Source of the DNA: a virus
DNA length: 46,080 nucleotides
Virus record (IMG/VR): IMGVR_UViG_3300031772_000059
Span: 1-46,080 of that record
Reading direction: 5' to 3' (one strand)
Shown: positions 22,978 through 30,992 of the stretch, piece after piece
Layout of the letters: every line of letters begins with the position of its first letter
Numbering within the stretch: the stretch's first letter is position 1
Position numbers and translations under genes: made by a program
Notes under the pieces: generated by a model
What the model was told of the DNA's origin: nothing
What the model saw: the letters and a program-made list of their open reading frames with translations, nothing else
Database searches by the model: none

Positions 22978-24284
22978 TGGTCGATCTCTAATTTGTACTT
23001 CTTCAACGGTGGAGAATTGACTCTTTTATAATTAAATTTTGTGGCAAATTCATTTTCATTCATATGCATCGCTTTGGCTTGATTATATAATGTCTTCTTA
23101 TGCATTTTCCATCCTTCACCGTTTACATAAAAATATGATGGTTTGGTATCACCAGCGAATTTCCAATTCGCAGCCTTATATATTGTTCCATAATGACCAG
23201 CGCTAGGATCGGCATAACTAACAATTGATTTGGTGCCATGTGGCACGAAATTAATTAACTTAGATAAGAAAAATGACCCAAGATTATGATTGTGTACGAA
23301 CGACGATATGGCAAACCTAGTAAGTTCTAACATCTCAGATTTTTCAAGCCCGTCTGACACGTACATTTCTCTCCTGGTTGGGTGTGCCATAATTGCTCCG
23401 CACACCATTTCGTCGTCAATATATCCGCCAATGCACGTTCCAGACCTACCCATCCCTCCAAGATAATGATAATTACTCATAAACCTACGCATGTCATCAA
23501 TATCGGCGATTTTAAACTCAATATCACATAAATTAATATGCCTTCTCTGTGGTTCTCTACCAACCCACATCGCCACTAATGTCTTAAGTCTATCAACATC
23601 AGATAGTTGATTTTCCCAGATAGTCTTGAGCTCAAAATCATTAAGATTATCAATATATGATGACTTCGCCGCATCCTTACGCATAACATATGGCCTAGTA
23701 TGCCAATAATTACCATTAATTTCTATTAAAAGCTTCGGACGAGCAATTCGTTCGATTATGTAGTCGAACGTATATGGCCCAACAACATAATTTGTATCAA
23801 ATGCGATTCCTAAATCTAATAAAATGGTATCAAACTTAATCTCAGTTTTAGGTCTTGATACCAATTGGTTAGCTAAAGAAATAGCATGTTTCGATCTATA
23901 AACTGGGTCACTCCACGCTTTAATTGCTGCGTCGGAGCATTTCGATCTACTTTCGACAGTGTTAACTGCATTGTGGTGTTTTGATTTAAACCCTTGATCA
24001 TTCCACAGATCCAAGCTCGACTTAGACCTAACAGATTTATAAGAATCATCCTTCCACTGCTCCGTTGTGCTTTTTGATAACTTAGCTCTTACTTCTTCTC
24101 TTCCACCAACACATCTTGAGCATTGCCAGCTTTGCTGGTTATTATTTATTTTAGACTTGACTCTTATCGTAATTACATGAGGTTCATTACAATTATCGCA
24201 TCTACATATGACTTTTGGTCTATATAAATTAAGGCACTCAGTTCCATGCCCCAATTCTCTAGATGTAGCTGTCCAATCTATCAT
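22974..24284 (-). CDS. Vsr-like homing endonuclease fused to a Mom-like GNAT domain
   Basis: A 436-aa protein. Residues 28-57 form a zinc ribbon (CRCDNC, WQCSRC). Residues 60-140 hold basic helical repeats (TEQWKDDSYKS, LDLWNDQGFKS, IKAWSDPVYRS), a probable DNA-binding array. Residues 145-240 match the Vsr/EDxHD-type nuclease: KTEIKFDTILLDLGI, YTFDYII with Asp174, and LIEINGNYWHT with Glu188 and His195. Residues 250-420 resemble the phage Mu Mom acyltransferase-like domain: YHYLGGMG, ELTRFAISSF, SYADPSAGHYGTIYKAANW with Asp359 and Tyr369. It sits between terminase and portal with four-base ATGA overlaps on both sides, a typical spot for a mobile endonuclease. Whether the Mom part still modifies adenine is unknown. 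Confidence 0.75.
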   Translation of the reverse strand: MIDWTATSRELGHGTECLNLYRPKVICRCDNCNEPHVITIRVKSKINNNQQSWQCSRCVGGREEVRAKLSKSTTEQWKDDSYKSVRSKSSLDLWNDQGFKSKHHNAVNTVESRSKCSDAAIKAWSDPVYRSKHAISLANQLVSRPKTEIKFDTILLDLGIAFDTNYVVGPYTFDYIIERIARPKLLIEINGNYWHTRPYVMRKDAAKSSYIDNLNDFELKTIWENQLSDVDRLKTLVAMWVGREPQRRHINLCDIEFKIADIDDMRRFMSNYHYLGGMGRSGTCIGGYIDDEMVCGAIMAHPTRREMYVSDGLEKSEMLELTRFAISSFVHNHNLGSFFLSKLINFVPHGTKSIVSYADPSAGHYGTIYKAANWKFAGDTKPSYFYVNGEGWKMHKKTLYNQAKAMHMNENEFATKFNYKRVNSPPLKKYKLEIDQ

Positions 24285-26188
24285 TTCTTGAGCGATTGCA
24301 ATTTATATTTTTTAAATTTAACAGTCTCAATGTTATTTTTGGTCTTAGTATCTATCATAATACCGCCAAGCTGGTGTTGAAATTTGACAACCTCAGCGTC
24401 AATACTACACCTGCCGGTTTCATATTCGCTATTTACACTAATCGGAGCCATAATATTCTTATCACCTAACATAGGAAGAATATCTTCTGAACTATCAACA
24501 ACAGTCATTGGAACGTCAACATTGTGGAACGGCAAAAGATTGTGGCTTCCAATTCTAATCGCGTCAGTTATACCAATGAATGCCAGACCCACCGAAATTA
24601 TTAGGTCATCATTATTACCAACTCCTGGTTCTGCACCAGTCTTGTTTCCGCTTAACTGAACATATATCAATGCCTCTTTATATAGCCTTCCCGAATATAT
24701 AGCATAACCATTTTCTCCAAGCCCATCGATCAACGACTTGTTCAGCACATGCTTACTCTGGCCTGTGGTTGAGAATCCAAGGAATCCAGCTTTAATCTTA
24801 AGATCTGCCCTTTTCCTGCGGCTTCTATAGACGTTCGGATACGCTAAATCTTCAAACAACTCCTGGCATGTGGCCCTACCTATACCAGTGTTTTCGACAA
24901 CAGCACACGCATTATTGTACCATCTACCAACGTAATCAATCATCTTGGCGAACACTTTTGGCCTAACCTTGATTTTAAGTTCTGCTACTTGTTCACCTTC
25001 GCTAATATCGAATACTTCGATCGCACTATAGTCATCACCCTCACCAGTTGCAACGTCGCACCCCATTATATATTGATGCGGAGATTCTTCATAAACTTTC
25101 CCGTCCTCACCTTCCCTCTCTCCTCCCTTCTCTGGCGTCTTCCAAATCCACAAATCATTCCTAAAATCAAGTACCTCTCTTTCGGATGTCGTTGGGTTCA
25201 CATAATCAATCACGCCGACTGTCTTGTAATTCTTGCCTTCTCTAGCAACTGTGCTACTAATAATTGCAAGAGTCTGCCTAGATAGAATTGTATGCCCTGT
25301 GCCGACAAATTCGGCCAAAACTTCTTGTCTAAACTTAGCGTCATCACCTTTTTCTGTAAGGTTTCTATACTCTCCTTCGAGCCATGGGCTCCAATAAGGG
25401 CCATATTTTTCAATCTCTTCAGATGTCTTGCACGGCCTAATTTCTTTTGTTGGACAGATTTCGATTTGGGATCTAGCCAATTCATCTCTATACTTTATTG
25501 ACCATGTCATATCCCACCAATTAATGACAATAGGATTAAAGTCATTTTGACCAGCTTCAGCGTCAGTCCAGAATCTCCAATACCAATTTCCTAAGCCCTT
25601 AACAGTTGAAATAACAATAGCCGATCCGCCGTGAACCATTGTCGGCCAGCCGCCGCTCCACATATCATCCATGTGAGGCATAAATGCCGCTTCGTCAATA
25701 ATATTGAGTGATGAAGCGTGCGAGCGTAATGTGTCGGGGCTTGATGTAAGGCTGGAAACTCTAGACCCATTATTAAATCCAAGTTCATGCTCGTTTCTAA
25801 TCCCACCAACATCAGCTGAGTCTTTCCATACATCGTGGAACCATGATGGCAACTGATCATATACGAATTTGACGTTCTTCTTTAGGAAATTCTTAGCATC
25901 AGTATCTCTCTTGGAAACTATTAAAACTGTCTTATTGTTGAAAAACATTGCATACCATAGCGCAAATGCACCAGCTAAGGTAGATATACCACATTGTCTT
26001 GTTTTTCTGTAGATCGAAAATCTATGACTTAGGAATGCCGCTAAACTTCTTCTTTGGTAATCAAATAGTTTAAATGGTATAATACCGGCCTTGGGATGCT
26101 CTACTTTACAGAAATTCTCAATCCAGAATGCAGGATTCTTCTGGCATTTCCTAATAAGCTGCTCAAGTTGTTTTGGGTTTATCGCCAT
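24281..26188 (-). CDS. 17: Terminase large subunit, T4 gp17-like
   Basis: About 635 aa. The ATPase half has YRKTRQCGIST, a Walker A variant with the lysine shifted upstream, and SLNIIDEAAF as Walker B with the catalytic Glu. The C-terminal RNase H-like nuclease has the acidic triad in MGCDVATGEGDDYSAI, VVENTGIG and NNDDLIISV. It cuts concatemeric DNA and pumps it into the prohead through the portal. The ATG at 26188 is preferred over 26194 because GAGG is then six bases away. It overlaps the small terminase gene by 26 bases and the next gene by four. Confidence 0.93.
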   Translation of the reverse strand: MAINPKQLEQLIRKCQKNPAFWIENFCKVEHPKAGIIPFKLFDYQRRSLAAFLSHRFSIYRKTRQCGISTLAGAFALWYAMFFNNKTVLIVSKRDTDAKNFLKKNVKFVYDQLPSWFHDVWKDSADVGGIRNEHELGFNNGSRVSSLTSSPDTLRSHASSLNIIDEAAFMPHMDDMWSGGWPTMVHGGSAIVISTVKGLGNWYWRFWTDAEAGQNDFNPIVINWWDMTWSIKYRDELARSQIEICPTKEIRPCKTSEEIEKYGPYWSPWLEGEYRNLTEKGDDAKFRQEVLAEFVGTGHTILSRQTLAIISSTVAREGKNYKTVGVIDYVNPTTSEREVLDFRNDLWIWKTPEKGGEREGEDGKVYEESPHQYIMGCDVATGEGDDYSAIEVFDISEGEQVAELKIKVRPKVFAKMIDYVGRWYNNACAVVENTGIGRATCQELFEDLAYPNVYRSRRKRADLKIKAGFLGFSTTGQSKHVLNKSLIDGLGENGYAIYSGRLYKEALIYVQLSGNKTGAEPGVGNNDDLIISVGLAFIGITDAIRIGSHNLLPFHNVDVPMTVVDSSEDILPMLGDKNIMAPISVNSEYETGRCSIDAEVVKFQHQLGGIMIDTKTKNNIETVKFKKYKLQSLKK

Positions 26189-26702
26189 CGGCATCCTCGT
26201 CGAGCAGGCTCGATAGGTCTATAATCGTAGATGATGACTGGAATATATTAGTGTTCTTGGTGGCGCCAACCAATCTAGCAAATGAATCTAATAATTTAAT
26301 TATGCTGGCGTTGGCCTCCGCTTTGGTGCGCAGAGCTGATACCAAACCCATTACTATGTGTTCCTGCGGTTTGCTATTCTGGTTGAATAAATCCTTAAGA
26401 GATGCTATCGTCTCCTCTATCTCATCCCTATCTGAGCCAAAATTATCAAGAATCCTGTCGGCTATGTCGTTGAATTTCTTGAATGTATGTTTTAGATCAA
26501 CTACAGCTTCCTCCTTGATCGGCAGTTTCTCCTGAATAGGCTGCGCGGCAGGCAATTTACTAACATCAACATCAGCGCTTGGTAGGGGATCAGCCGCTTG
26601 TGCCAATAATTTTGTTAGTTCGGGATCAATATTGTCTACGTTGGTTGGCTTGCTTTCTGGTTTATCTGTTCTCTTATCTTCTTTGTCTCTTGTCTCATCC
26701 AT
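26163..26702 (-). CDS. 16: Terminase small subunit, gp16-like
   Basis: A 179-aa protein just upstream of the large terminase. The N-terminal 60 residues are charged and probably disordered. Residues about 70-150 are helical (FKKFNDIADRILDNFG, EEIEETIASLK-like, HIVMGLVSALRTKAEANASI), like the coiled-coil oligomerisation core of gp16-type subunits. It would recognise phage DNA and stimulate the large subunit. Sequence similarity in this family is weak; position and helical pattern carry the call. The start has GGAG ten bases upstream. Confidence 0.75.
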   Translation of the reverse strand: MDETRDKEDKRTDKPESKPTNVDNIDPELTKLLAQAADPLPSADVDVSKLPAAQPIQEKLPIKEEAVVDLKHTFKKFNDIADRILDNFGSDRDEIEETIASLKDLFNQNSKPQEHIVMGLVSALRTKAEANASIIKLLDSFARLVGATKNTNIFQSSSTIIDLSSLLDEDADGDKPKTT

Positions 26703-27781
26703 TCTACGTGCTCCACTATAGCGGTAGACTCTTCCTTTCTCCTCTCACCCAAAGCCTTCGTGGCTTTTTCAATAGCGACATTGATTTTGTCTAGATGATC
26801 TGACAATTCGGATCTGGTGACCATTCTTTCAAGTATCTTTCCGATGGTCTCCAAACCATCGGCATCAACTACACCAAGACCATTGAACTTGTCATCGAAT
26901 ATCAATTTCGTCACAACAATAGCTTGCTCAGCCATGCGTTCAAAATGCATTTTGGTAGCTTTGGCGCGCTGAATTGGCCTCTTGGCCTTTCTTTCCTTAT
27001 ATCTCTGATCTTCCTTGCTCTTATCCCTCTTTGGTCTTCCTCTGAGTCCTGGACCTGGAACGCGCATTGGTACTTCGCCGTCTTTGTCACCCTTCTTTTG
27101 GTGCTTAGATCCAAGAGTGGTCCTAGTTTCAAGAGATGGTTGGTTGTCATGCGATAATAATGACATCCCCTCAGCTACCGCATGCTCAGTTGTCTTAACA
27201 ACCTCCTTTGATCCTTCATCAATCATCGACGGTGTAATTGTTAAACTTCTTAATATTGTATCGTCATAGACGGCCTTGACGGCAAATACCGCACCGTGAT
27301 ATTTAACTGGCACCGAGATTGCCTTTTCAGCTAACTCATGATCATCAGATAATGCCGATGCATCCACAATAACAAATTTATTGCTTGGAGCGGTAAACTC
27401 TTCTTCAAAATCTTCCGGTTCTTCGTGTTTGCTAGTTTTATCGGGTTCATCAGTCTTATTAGATTCGTCAGATTCATTTTTAACCTTGCTAAGATCAAAT
27501 TTATCAACTAACATTGCTGATGTTCTTAAGTGGCAGATCGGCACATTTATCTTAACGGTACCAATTGCCTTATTTGAATCCGGTGAAATCCCATCTATCG
27601 TCACTGAACCATCAGGGCCACTACGGAACCACATCTCAATTCCATCAGTTTTAATGACTACCTTCTGTTGGCCGTGAAGGTCTGTTTTCTCCTCAATGTT
27701 GGTCACATTTACATGATATGCATCCTTCAACTGATCTTTTACCATTGTGGCGAATTCTAATAAATTGCTTTTATCTGGCAT
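26636..27781 (-). CDS. Unknown charged protein upstream of terminase
   Basis: About 381 aa from the ATG at 27781 (GAGG nine bases upstream). Residues 1-100 look alpha/beta (KVVIKTDGIEMWFRSGPDGS). A disordered acidic segment with repeated SDE/TDEPDK follows. The middle includes a basic RGRPKRDKSKED patch like an AT-hook. The C-terminus is a long coiled coil (MVTRSELSDHLDKINVAIEK). It overlaps the sigma-factor gene upstream and the small terminase gene downstream, so it belongs to the same transcript. A DNA-binding or regulatory role is conceivable from the patch; not recognised. Confidence 0.65.
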   Translation of the reverse strand: MPDKSNLLEFATMVKDQLKDAYHVNVTNIEEKTDLHGQQKVVIKTDGIEMWFRSGPDGSVTIDGISPDSNKAIGTVKINVPICHLRTSAMLVDKFDLSKVKNESDESNKTDEPDKTSKHEEPEDFEEEFTAPSNKFVIVDASALSDDHELAEKAISVPVKYHGAVFAVKAVYDDTILRSLTITPSMIDEGSKEVVKTTEHAVAEGMSLLSHDNQPSLETRTTLGSKHQKKGDKDGEVPMRVPGPGLRGRPKRDKSKEDQRYKERKAKRPIQRAKATKMHFERMAEQAIVVTKLIFDDKFNGLGVVDADGLETIGKILERMVTRSELSDHLDKINVAIEKATKALGERRKEESTAIVEHVEWMRQETKKIREQINQKASQPT

Positions 27782-28616
27782 CGTATTCATCCTCTTCGAA
27801 GGTTACGTGAGACTTAGTTATTCTGCCATCCTCTTCTTTTATATCCTTTTCTTCTGATATTGGTGCGTCTGTAAACTCGAAGCTCCTCAGCCTTATTGTT
27901 CTCAAAAATGATGATATTTTAGACCTCGATTTGCCGGAAGCCTTAACTAACTTTCCAATTAATCCTTCATGTGGCTTCTGGTCAACATCGTACAACTTCC
28001 CGAGTGATCCCAAGATATCAAGATACTCCCTATTATGTTTGCATACTTCTCTAGCCTCATCAACAAACCTCCTTAGGATGACGCTGCGTTGTAGTGATTT
28101 AGTATCAAGATGCTTCTTATAAGACTTGTAATTTTTCTTGTCTCTCATCTCCTTCTTAATATGGGCCAACATTACTGTCTTGGCCACTTGACTCCACATG
28201 TTGAAGACTTTGGTGTGGCCTTGAGATGAATCAAATTTGTATAAAGTTGATTCTATCTGAACCCACGCAACTTGGAATAAATCATTAAATGAAGCGTCAT
28301 CGGCCCCAGGATAAATGTTGTGGAAATTATGGGTTCTAATAATCTGTCTAATCAGTTCTGATGCATGACTCATTATCTCGTCGCGCTTCTTAACATCTAT
28401 ACATCCATCATTGACATATACTATTAAAAGTTGCTCAACTTTATGATTATCAAAATAGTATCCCTTGCGTTCTGCTTCTGTGCTAGGATCATCATCTGGT
28501 TCAATTACCTCTATAACAGCCACTTCCTCAAGATCATTCACCTTGAGCTCACATTCAACGGCCCTAAGCTCTTCCGTCAATCTGAGTTTTTTCTTCGGCT
28601 TGTCTTTGGCTATCAT
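27771..28616 (-). CDS. 55: Late-transcription sigma factor, T4 gp55-like
   Basis: A 281-aa protein. The sigma region-2 signature is visible at residues 110-129 (FNDLFQVAWVQIESTLYKFD), followed by NMWSQVAKTVMLAHIKKEMR at 139-158, the part that contacts RNA polymerase and the -10 element. In T4, gp55 directs host polymerase to late promoters with only a TATAAATA box, so this protein probably reads the GTATTTAAA-like boxes in this window. No ribosome site precedes the ATG, and the upstream 46 bases are very AT-rich (ATTGAAATATATTATATATT). It heads the packaging and head operon, which would place terminase and portal downstream of the sigma gene in one transcript. Confidence 0.8.
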   Translation of the reverse strand: MIAKDKPKKKLRLTEELRAVECELKVNDLEEVAVIEVIEPDDDPSTEAERKGYYFDNHKVEQLLIVYVNDGCIDVKKRDEIMSHASELIRQIIRTHNFHNIYPGADDASFNDLFQVAWVQIESTLYKFDSSQGHTKVFNMWSQVAKTVMLAHIKKEMRDKKNYKSYKKHLDTKSLQRSVILRRFVDEAREVCKHNREYLDILGSLGKLYDVDQKPHEGLIGKLVKASGKSRSKISSFLRTIRLRSFEFTDAPISEEKDIKEEDGRITKSHVTFEEDEYDAR

Positions 28617-28663
28617 AATATATAATATATTTCAATGATAATATATTTACTCTTAGAAGTGTA

Positions 28664-30187
28664 TTATAAAGAGGACTTTTGAGGCGGGCGTCTAAATCTA
28701 GAATGTACGAATTGCTTTCCGTCTATAATGCCAGACTTGAATATAATTGTAGATGGATATCCCATATCGATTAGTGCTTTGAGTTGCTCCCTTCCATGCC
28801 TATAAAGATAAAAATTATTTAAAAACAAAAAACTAAATACTCTTGCCCATCCCTTGCTATTGTTGCGGACTGACCTTCCTAGCTTTTGGTCAAACTCAGA
28901 CCATAATTTCCCACCACCTATGATGATTAGATTCTCCACACCACCATTTAAATCAAGCCCTCTCTTAATTATTCTACCGCCAATTAAACATTTAAGTTTT
29001 CTACTTTCAAATGACTTTATGCAATCTTTGCGGGATACTTTGCCAGTCTTGCCATATATAAATACCGAATTTGGTATCGTATGCTCAAGAGCCACACCAA
29101 GATCTTCAATATTACTAGTATCGAGAAGTATAAGTGTCCCATCATCTGGAAAGGCTTGTACTATTTGTAAGACTTTCTTGTGAAAGTCAGTATTATCTAT
29201 TATTGTTTCTCTTTCTGCAATATCAAATGCCGTTTTATCTTGTGGATCACCGTTCTCACCGCACGCAAACATATAAAATTTAATTGGTATAATTCTTCCT
29301 ATTTTCTCAAGTTCTCTTCTATCGGCCTGACTAATAATCGAACCCAAATGCTCTCTCAAAATGAGAGATTCCACGAGCTTCTTTTTATCAAATGGTGTTC
29401 CACTAAATCCATATTTTCTCCTTCCATTGAAATAGAATTTAAATAGCATGCGATATTGCTTACTAACTGCTTTATCGCATTCATCAACCATTAGAAGATC
29501 AGCCTGTCTCACTATCTCCTGAAATTGCTCTGCTCTATGTTTCCTTTTCCTATAAATTTCAGGGCTTTTCCTTTTTAATGAAGCTGGCGGTGATGACAAA
29601 GATTGTATAGATCCAACCACTATCGATTGGCCATTTGGGGTAGTACCACCATAAAATAGCCCAACCTCATCTATTACATCTCTTAATTCTAGCCTTGCTT
29701 TAATTTGTTCAATGATTATCCTCTGATCAGCAATAATGACTGTCGGACACCCAAACATTTTGGCGATACCAGCCATCATCTCTGTTTTCCCGGCACCTGT
29801 CGGGGCATTTAAAATTCCTATTTCATTGATACAAGCGGCTGCAATAGCATCAATTTGATGATGCTCAAGAATAATACCACTTAGCATGTTCGGATCAATC
29901 TTTGAGGGATCTGGGGCAGACGCCTTTGGTAGCTCTCTGAGATCCAATATATCCAGTGGAATTTGTTTCTTATCACATAATTCTTTTAGCTCACACAAAA
30001 ATGGCAACGCTAATCGTTGTCTCTTCGTGTCATATTTACGATAATATCCGTCCCAGCTTTGCTGCTCAACATCGATAAATCTAGCTCGAGGGTGTTTTGC
30101 ACTGAAGTGATCATCTAACATTATGCTAATATTAGAGTCGACCTGTTCTAGGTTAATATATTGATTATCAGTTATTTTAGCTATCAT
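28664..30187 (-). CDS. uvsW: SF2 DNA helicase, UvsW-like
   Basis: A 507-aa protein. Walker A APTGAGKT at 128-135, Walker B VDECD at 234-238, motif III FSGTP near 261-265, and motif VI QKLGRSVR in the C-terminal half are all intact. The N-terminal 90 residues (ARFIDVEQQSWDGYYRKY) match the UvsW accessory domain. T4 UvsW unwinds R-loops and branch structures, shutting off origin replication and promoting recombination; the same role is likely. The GTATTTAAA box ends four bases before the ATG and there is no ribosome site, so the mRNA may be leaderless. It ends 47 bases before the sigma gene. Confidence 0.9.
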   Translation of the reverse strand: MIAKITDNQYINLEQVDSNISIMLDDHFSAKHPRARFIDVEQQSWDGYYRKYDTKRQRLALPFLCELKELCDKKQIPLDILDLRELPKASAPDPSKIDPNMLSGIILEHHQIDAIAAACINEIGILNAPTGAGKTEMMAGIAKMFGCPTVIIADQRIIIEQIKARLELRDVIDEVGLFYGGTTPNGQSIVVGSIQSLSSPPASLKRKSPEIYRKRKHRAEQFQEIVRQADLLMVDECDKAVSKQYRMLFKFYFNGRRKYGFSGTPFDKKKLVESLILREHLGSIISQADRRELEKIGRIIPIKFYMFACGENGDPQDKTAFDIAERETIIDNTDFHKKVLQIVQAFPDDGTLILLDTSNIEDLGVALEHTIPNSVFIYGKTGKVSRKDCIKSFESRKLKCLIGGRIIKRGLDLNGGVENLIIIGGGKLWSEFDQKLGRSVRNNSKGWARVFSFLFLNNFYLYRHGREQLKALIDMGYPSTIIFKSGIIDGKQFVHSRFRRPPQKSSL

Positions 30188-30191
30188 GCCA

Positions 30192-30200
30192 TTTAAATAC
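30192..30200 (-). promoter_or_regulatory. Candidate late promoter box GTATTTAAA before the helicase
   Basis: On the minus strand the sequence runs CGTATTTAAATGGCATG, so the box ends four bases before the helicase ATG. It follows the hairpin at 30203-30228 by two bases. Confidence 0.4.
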
Positions 30201-30202
30201 GA

Positions 30203-30228
30203 TAACGGCGGGCAAAAGCCCGCCGTTA
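30203..30228 (-). terminator. Strong hairpin after the small membrane-protein genes
   Basis: TAACGGCGGGC, four loop bases and GCCCGCCGTTA form a perfect 11-bp stem 22 bases beyond the 106-aa gene stop codon. It probably ends or attenuates the minus-strand transcript. No T-run follows; the next bases form the GTATTTAAA box. Confidence 0.65.
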
Positions 30229-30249
30229 CATAATAGCTGTTTAATATTA

Positions 30250-30570
30250 TTATGACTTTGCGTTAAGACCAAGCTCCAGAAGTTTTGCGTCCATTGCACT
30301 CTTTAGACCAACCTTCTCTAATTCCGCGCCCTGAATTTTCAGAGCGTCTGTCACAACGGCTCGTGCAGGAGTTCCGTCTGTCTTGCCCTTGATCGTATCG
30401 ATTGTCTTGGCGCATTCATTGGCTAGTTTGCCGGTCTCCTCTGCTACTCCCTGCCAATTCCCAGCCTTGATTTTATAGATGATAGCAATCACCGATGTAA
30501 TGATTGTCAATAGCAGAGCAAGGCATGTCAGGATCGTATTGACATCAGTGAATGCAAATGCGAGAACCAT
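30250..30570 (-). CDS. Small membrane protein, possible lysis or holin-type
   Basis: A 106-aa protein with one clear membrane segment at about residues 8-33 (VNTILTCLALLLTIITSVIA) followed by a polar, charged helical domain (GKLANECAKTIDTIKGK). AGAGGTGG precedes the ATG. It pairs with the 118-aa membrane protein just upstream, and two adjacent single-span proteins with cytoplasmic tails are typical of holin/antiholin pairs, but no endolysin lies beside them. GC-rich codon use resembles the capsid gene, suggesting strong expression. Function unproven. Confidence 0.6.
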   Translation of the reverse strand: MVLAFAFTDVNTILTCLALLLTIITSVIAIIYKIKAGNWQGVAEETGKLANECAKTIDTIKGKTDGTPARAVVTDALKIQGAELEKVGLKSAMDAKLLELGLNAKS

Positions 30571-30586
30571 GAGCCACCTCTTAGAA

Positions 30587-30943
30587 TTATTTCTTATTGA
30601 TTAGGGCCGTCTCGAACTTGAGCTTCAAGATCTCATCAGGCACGGCTTTGGCGGCGGGAATGTAAGCCCTAAGCAACTCGAGAGCTTTGGTCATCTTGGC
30701 CTCGCCCTTCGGAGGCAAGGCTGTGGTGCGAGGCGGAACTTCTTCAGCCTTTGAGTCCCAGTGAGCCGCCCACCACTCCACCCACTCGACTACCTGCGGG
30801 ATGAGCGCGGAGATCAGGGCTTCCAGGTGAGCCTGCTGCACCCACTTTTGCTTAAGCAGCCAGGAGATGACGAACGGCGAGATCGACGCCACGATAGCCG
30901 CTAAACCCACAAATATAATTCCCAAAATGATGGTCCAATCCAT
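30587..30943 (-). CDS. Small membrane protein, holin LLH-family-like
   Basis: A 118-aa protein. Residues 4-30 form a membrane segment (IILGIIFVGLAAIVASISPF). Then come an amphipathic helix with VEWVEWWAAHW, a Pro-rich turn and GEAKMTKALELLRAYIP, a layout resembling LLH-type phage holins. AGGAG lies upstream of the ATG. It stands between the ribonucleotide reductase gene and the 106-aa membrane protein, with a short gap to each. GC-rich relative to flanking genes. Holin is the best guess; a virion membrane-contacting protein is an alternative. Confidence 0.6.
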   Translation of the reverse strand: MDWTIILGIIFVGLAAIVASISPFVISWLLKQKWVQQAHLEALISALIPQVVEWVEWWAAHWDSKAEEVPPRTTALPPKGEAKMTKALELLRAYIPAAKAVPDEILKLKFETALINKK

Positions 30944-30992
30944 AACTCTCTCTCCTATCTAGGTTATTGCTGAAATCATATATTTGACACGC

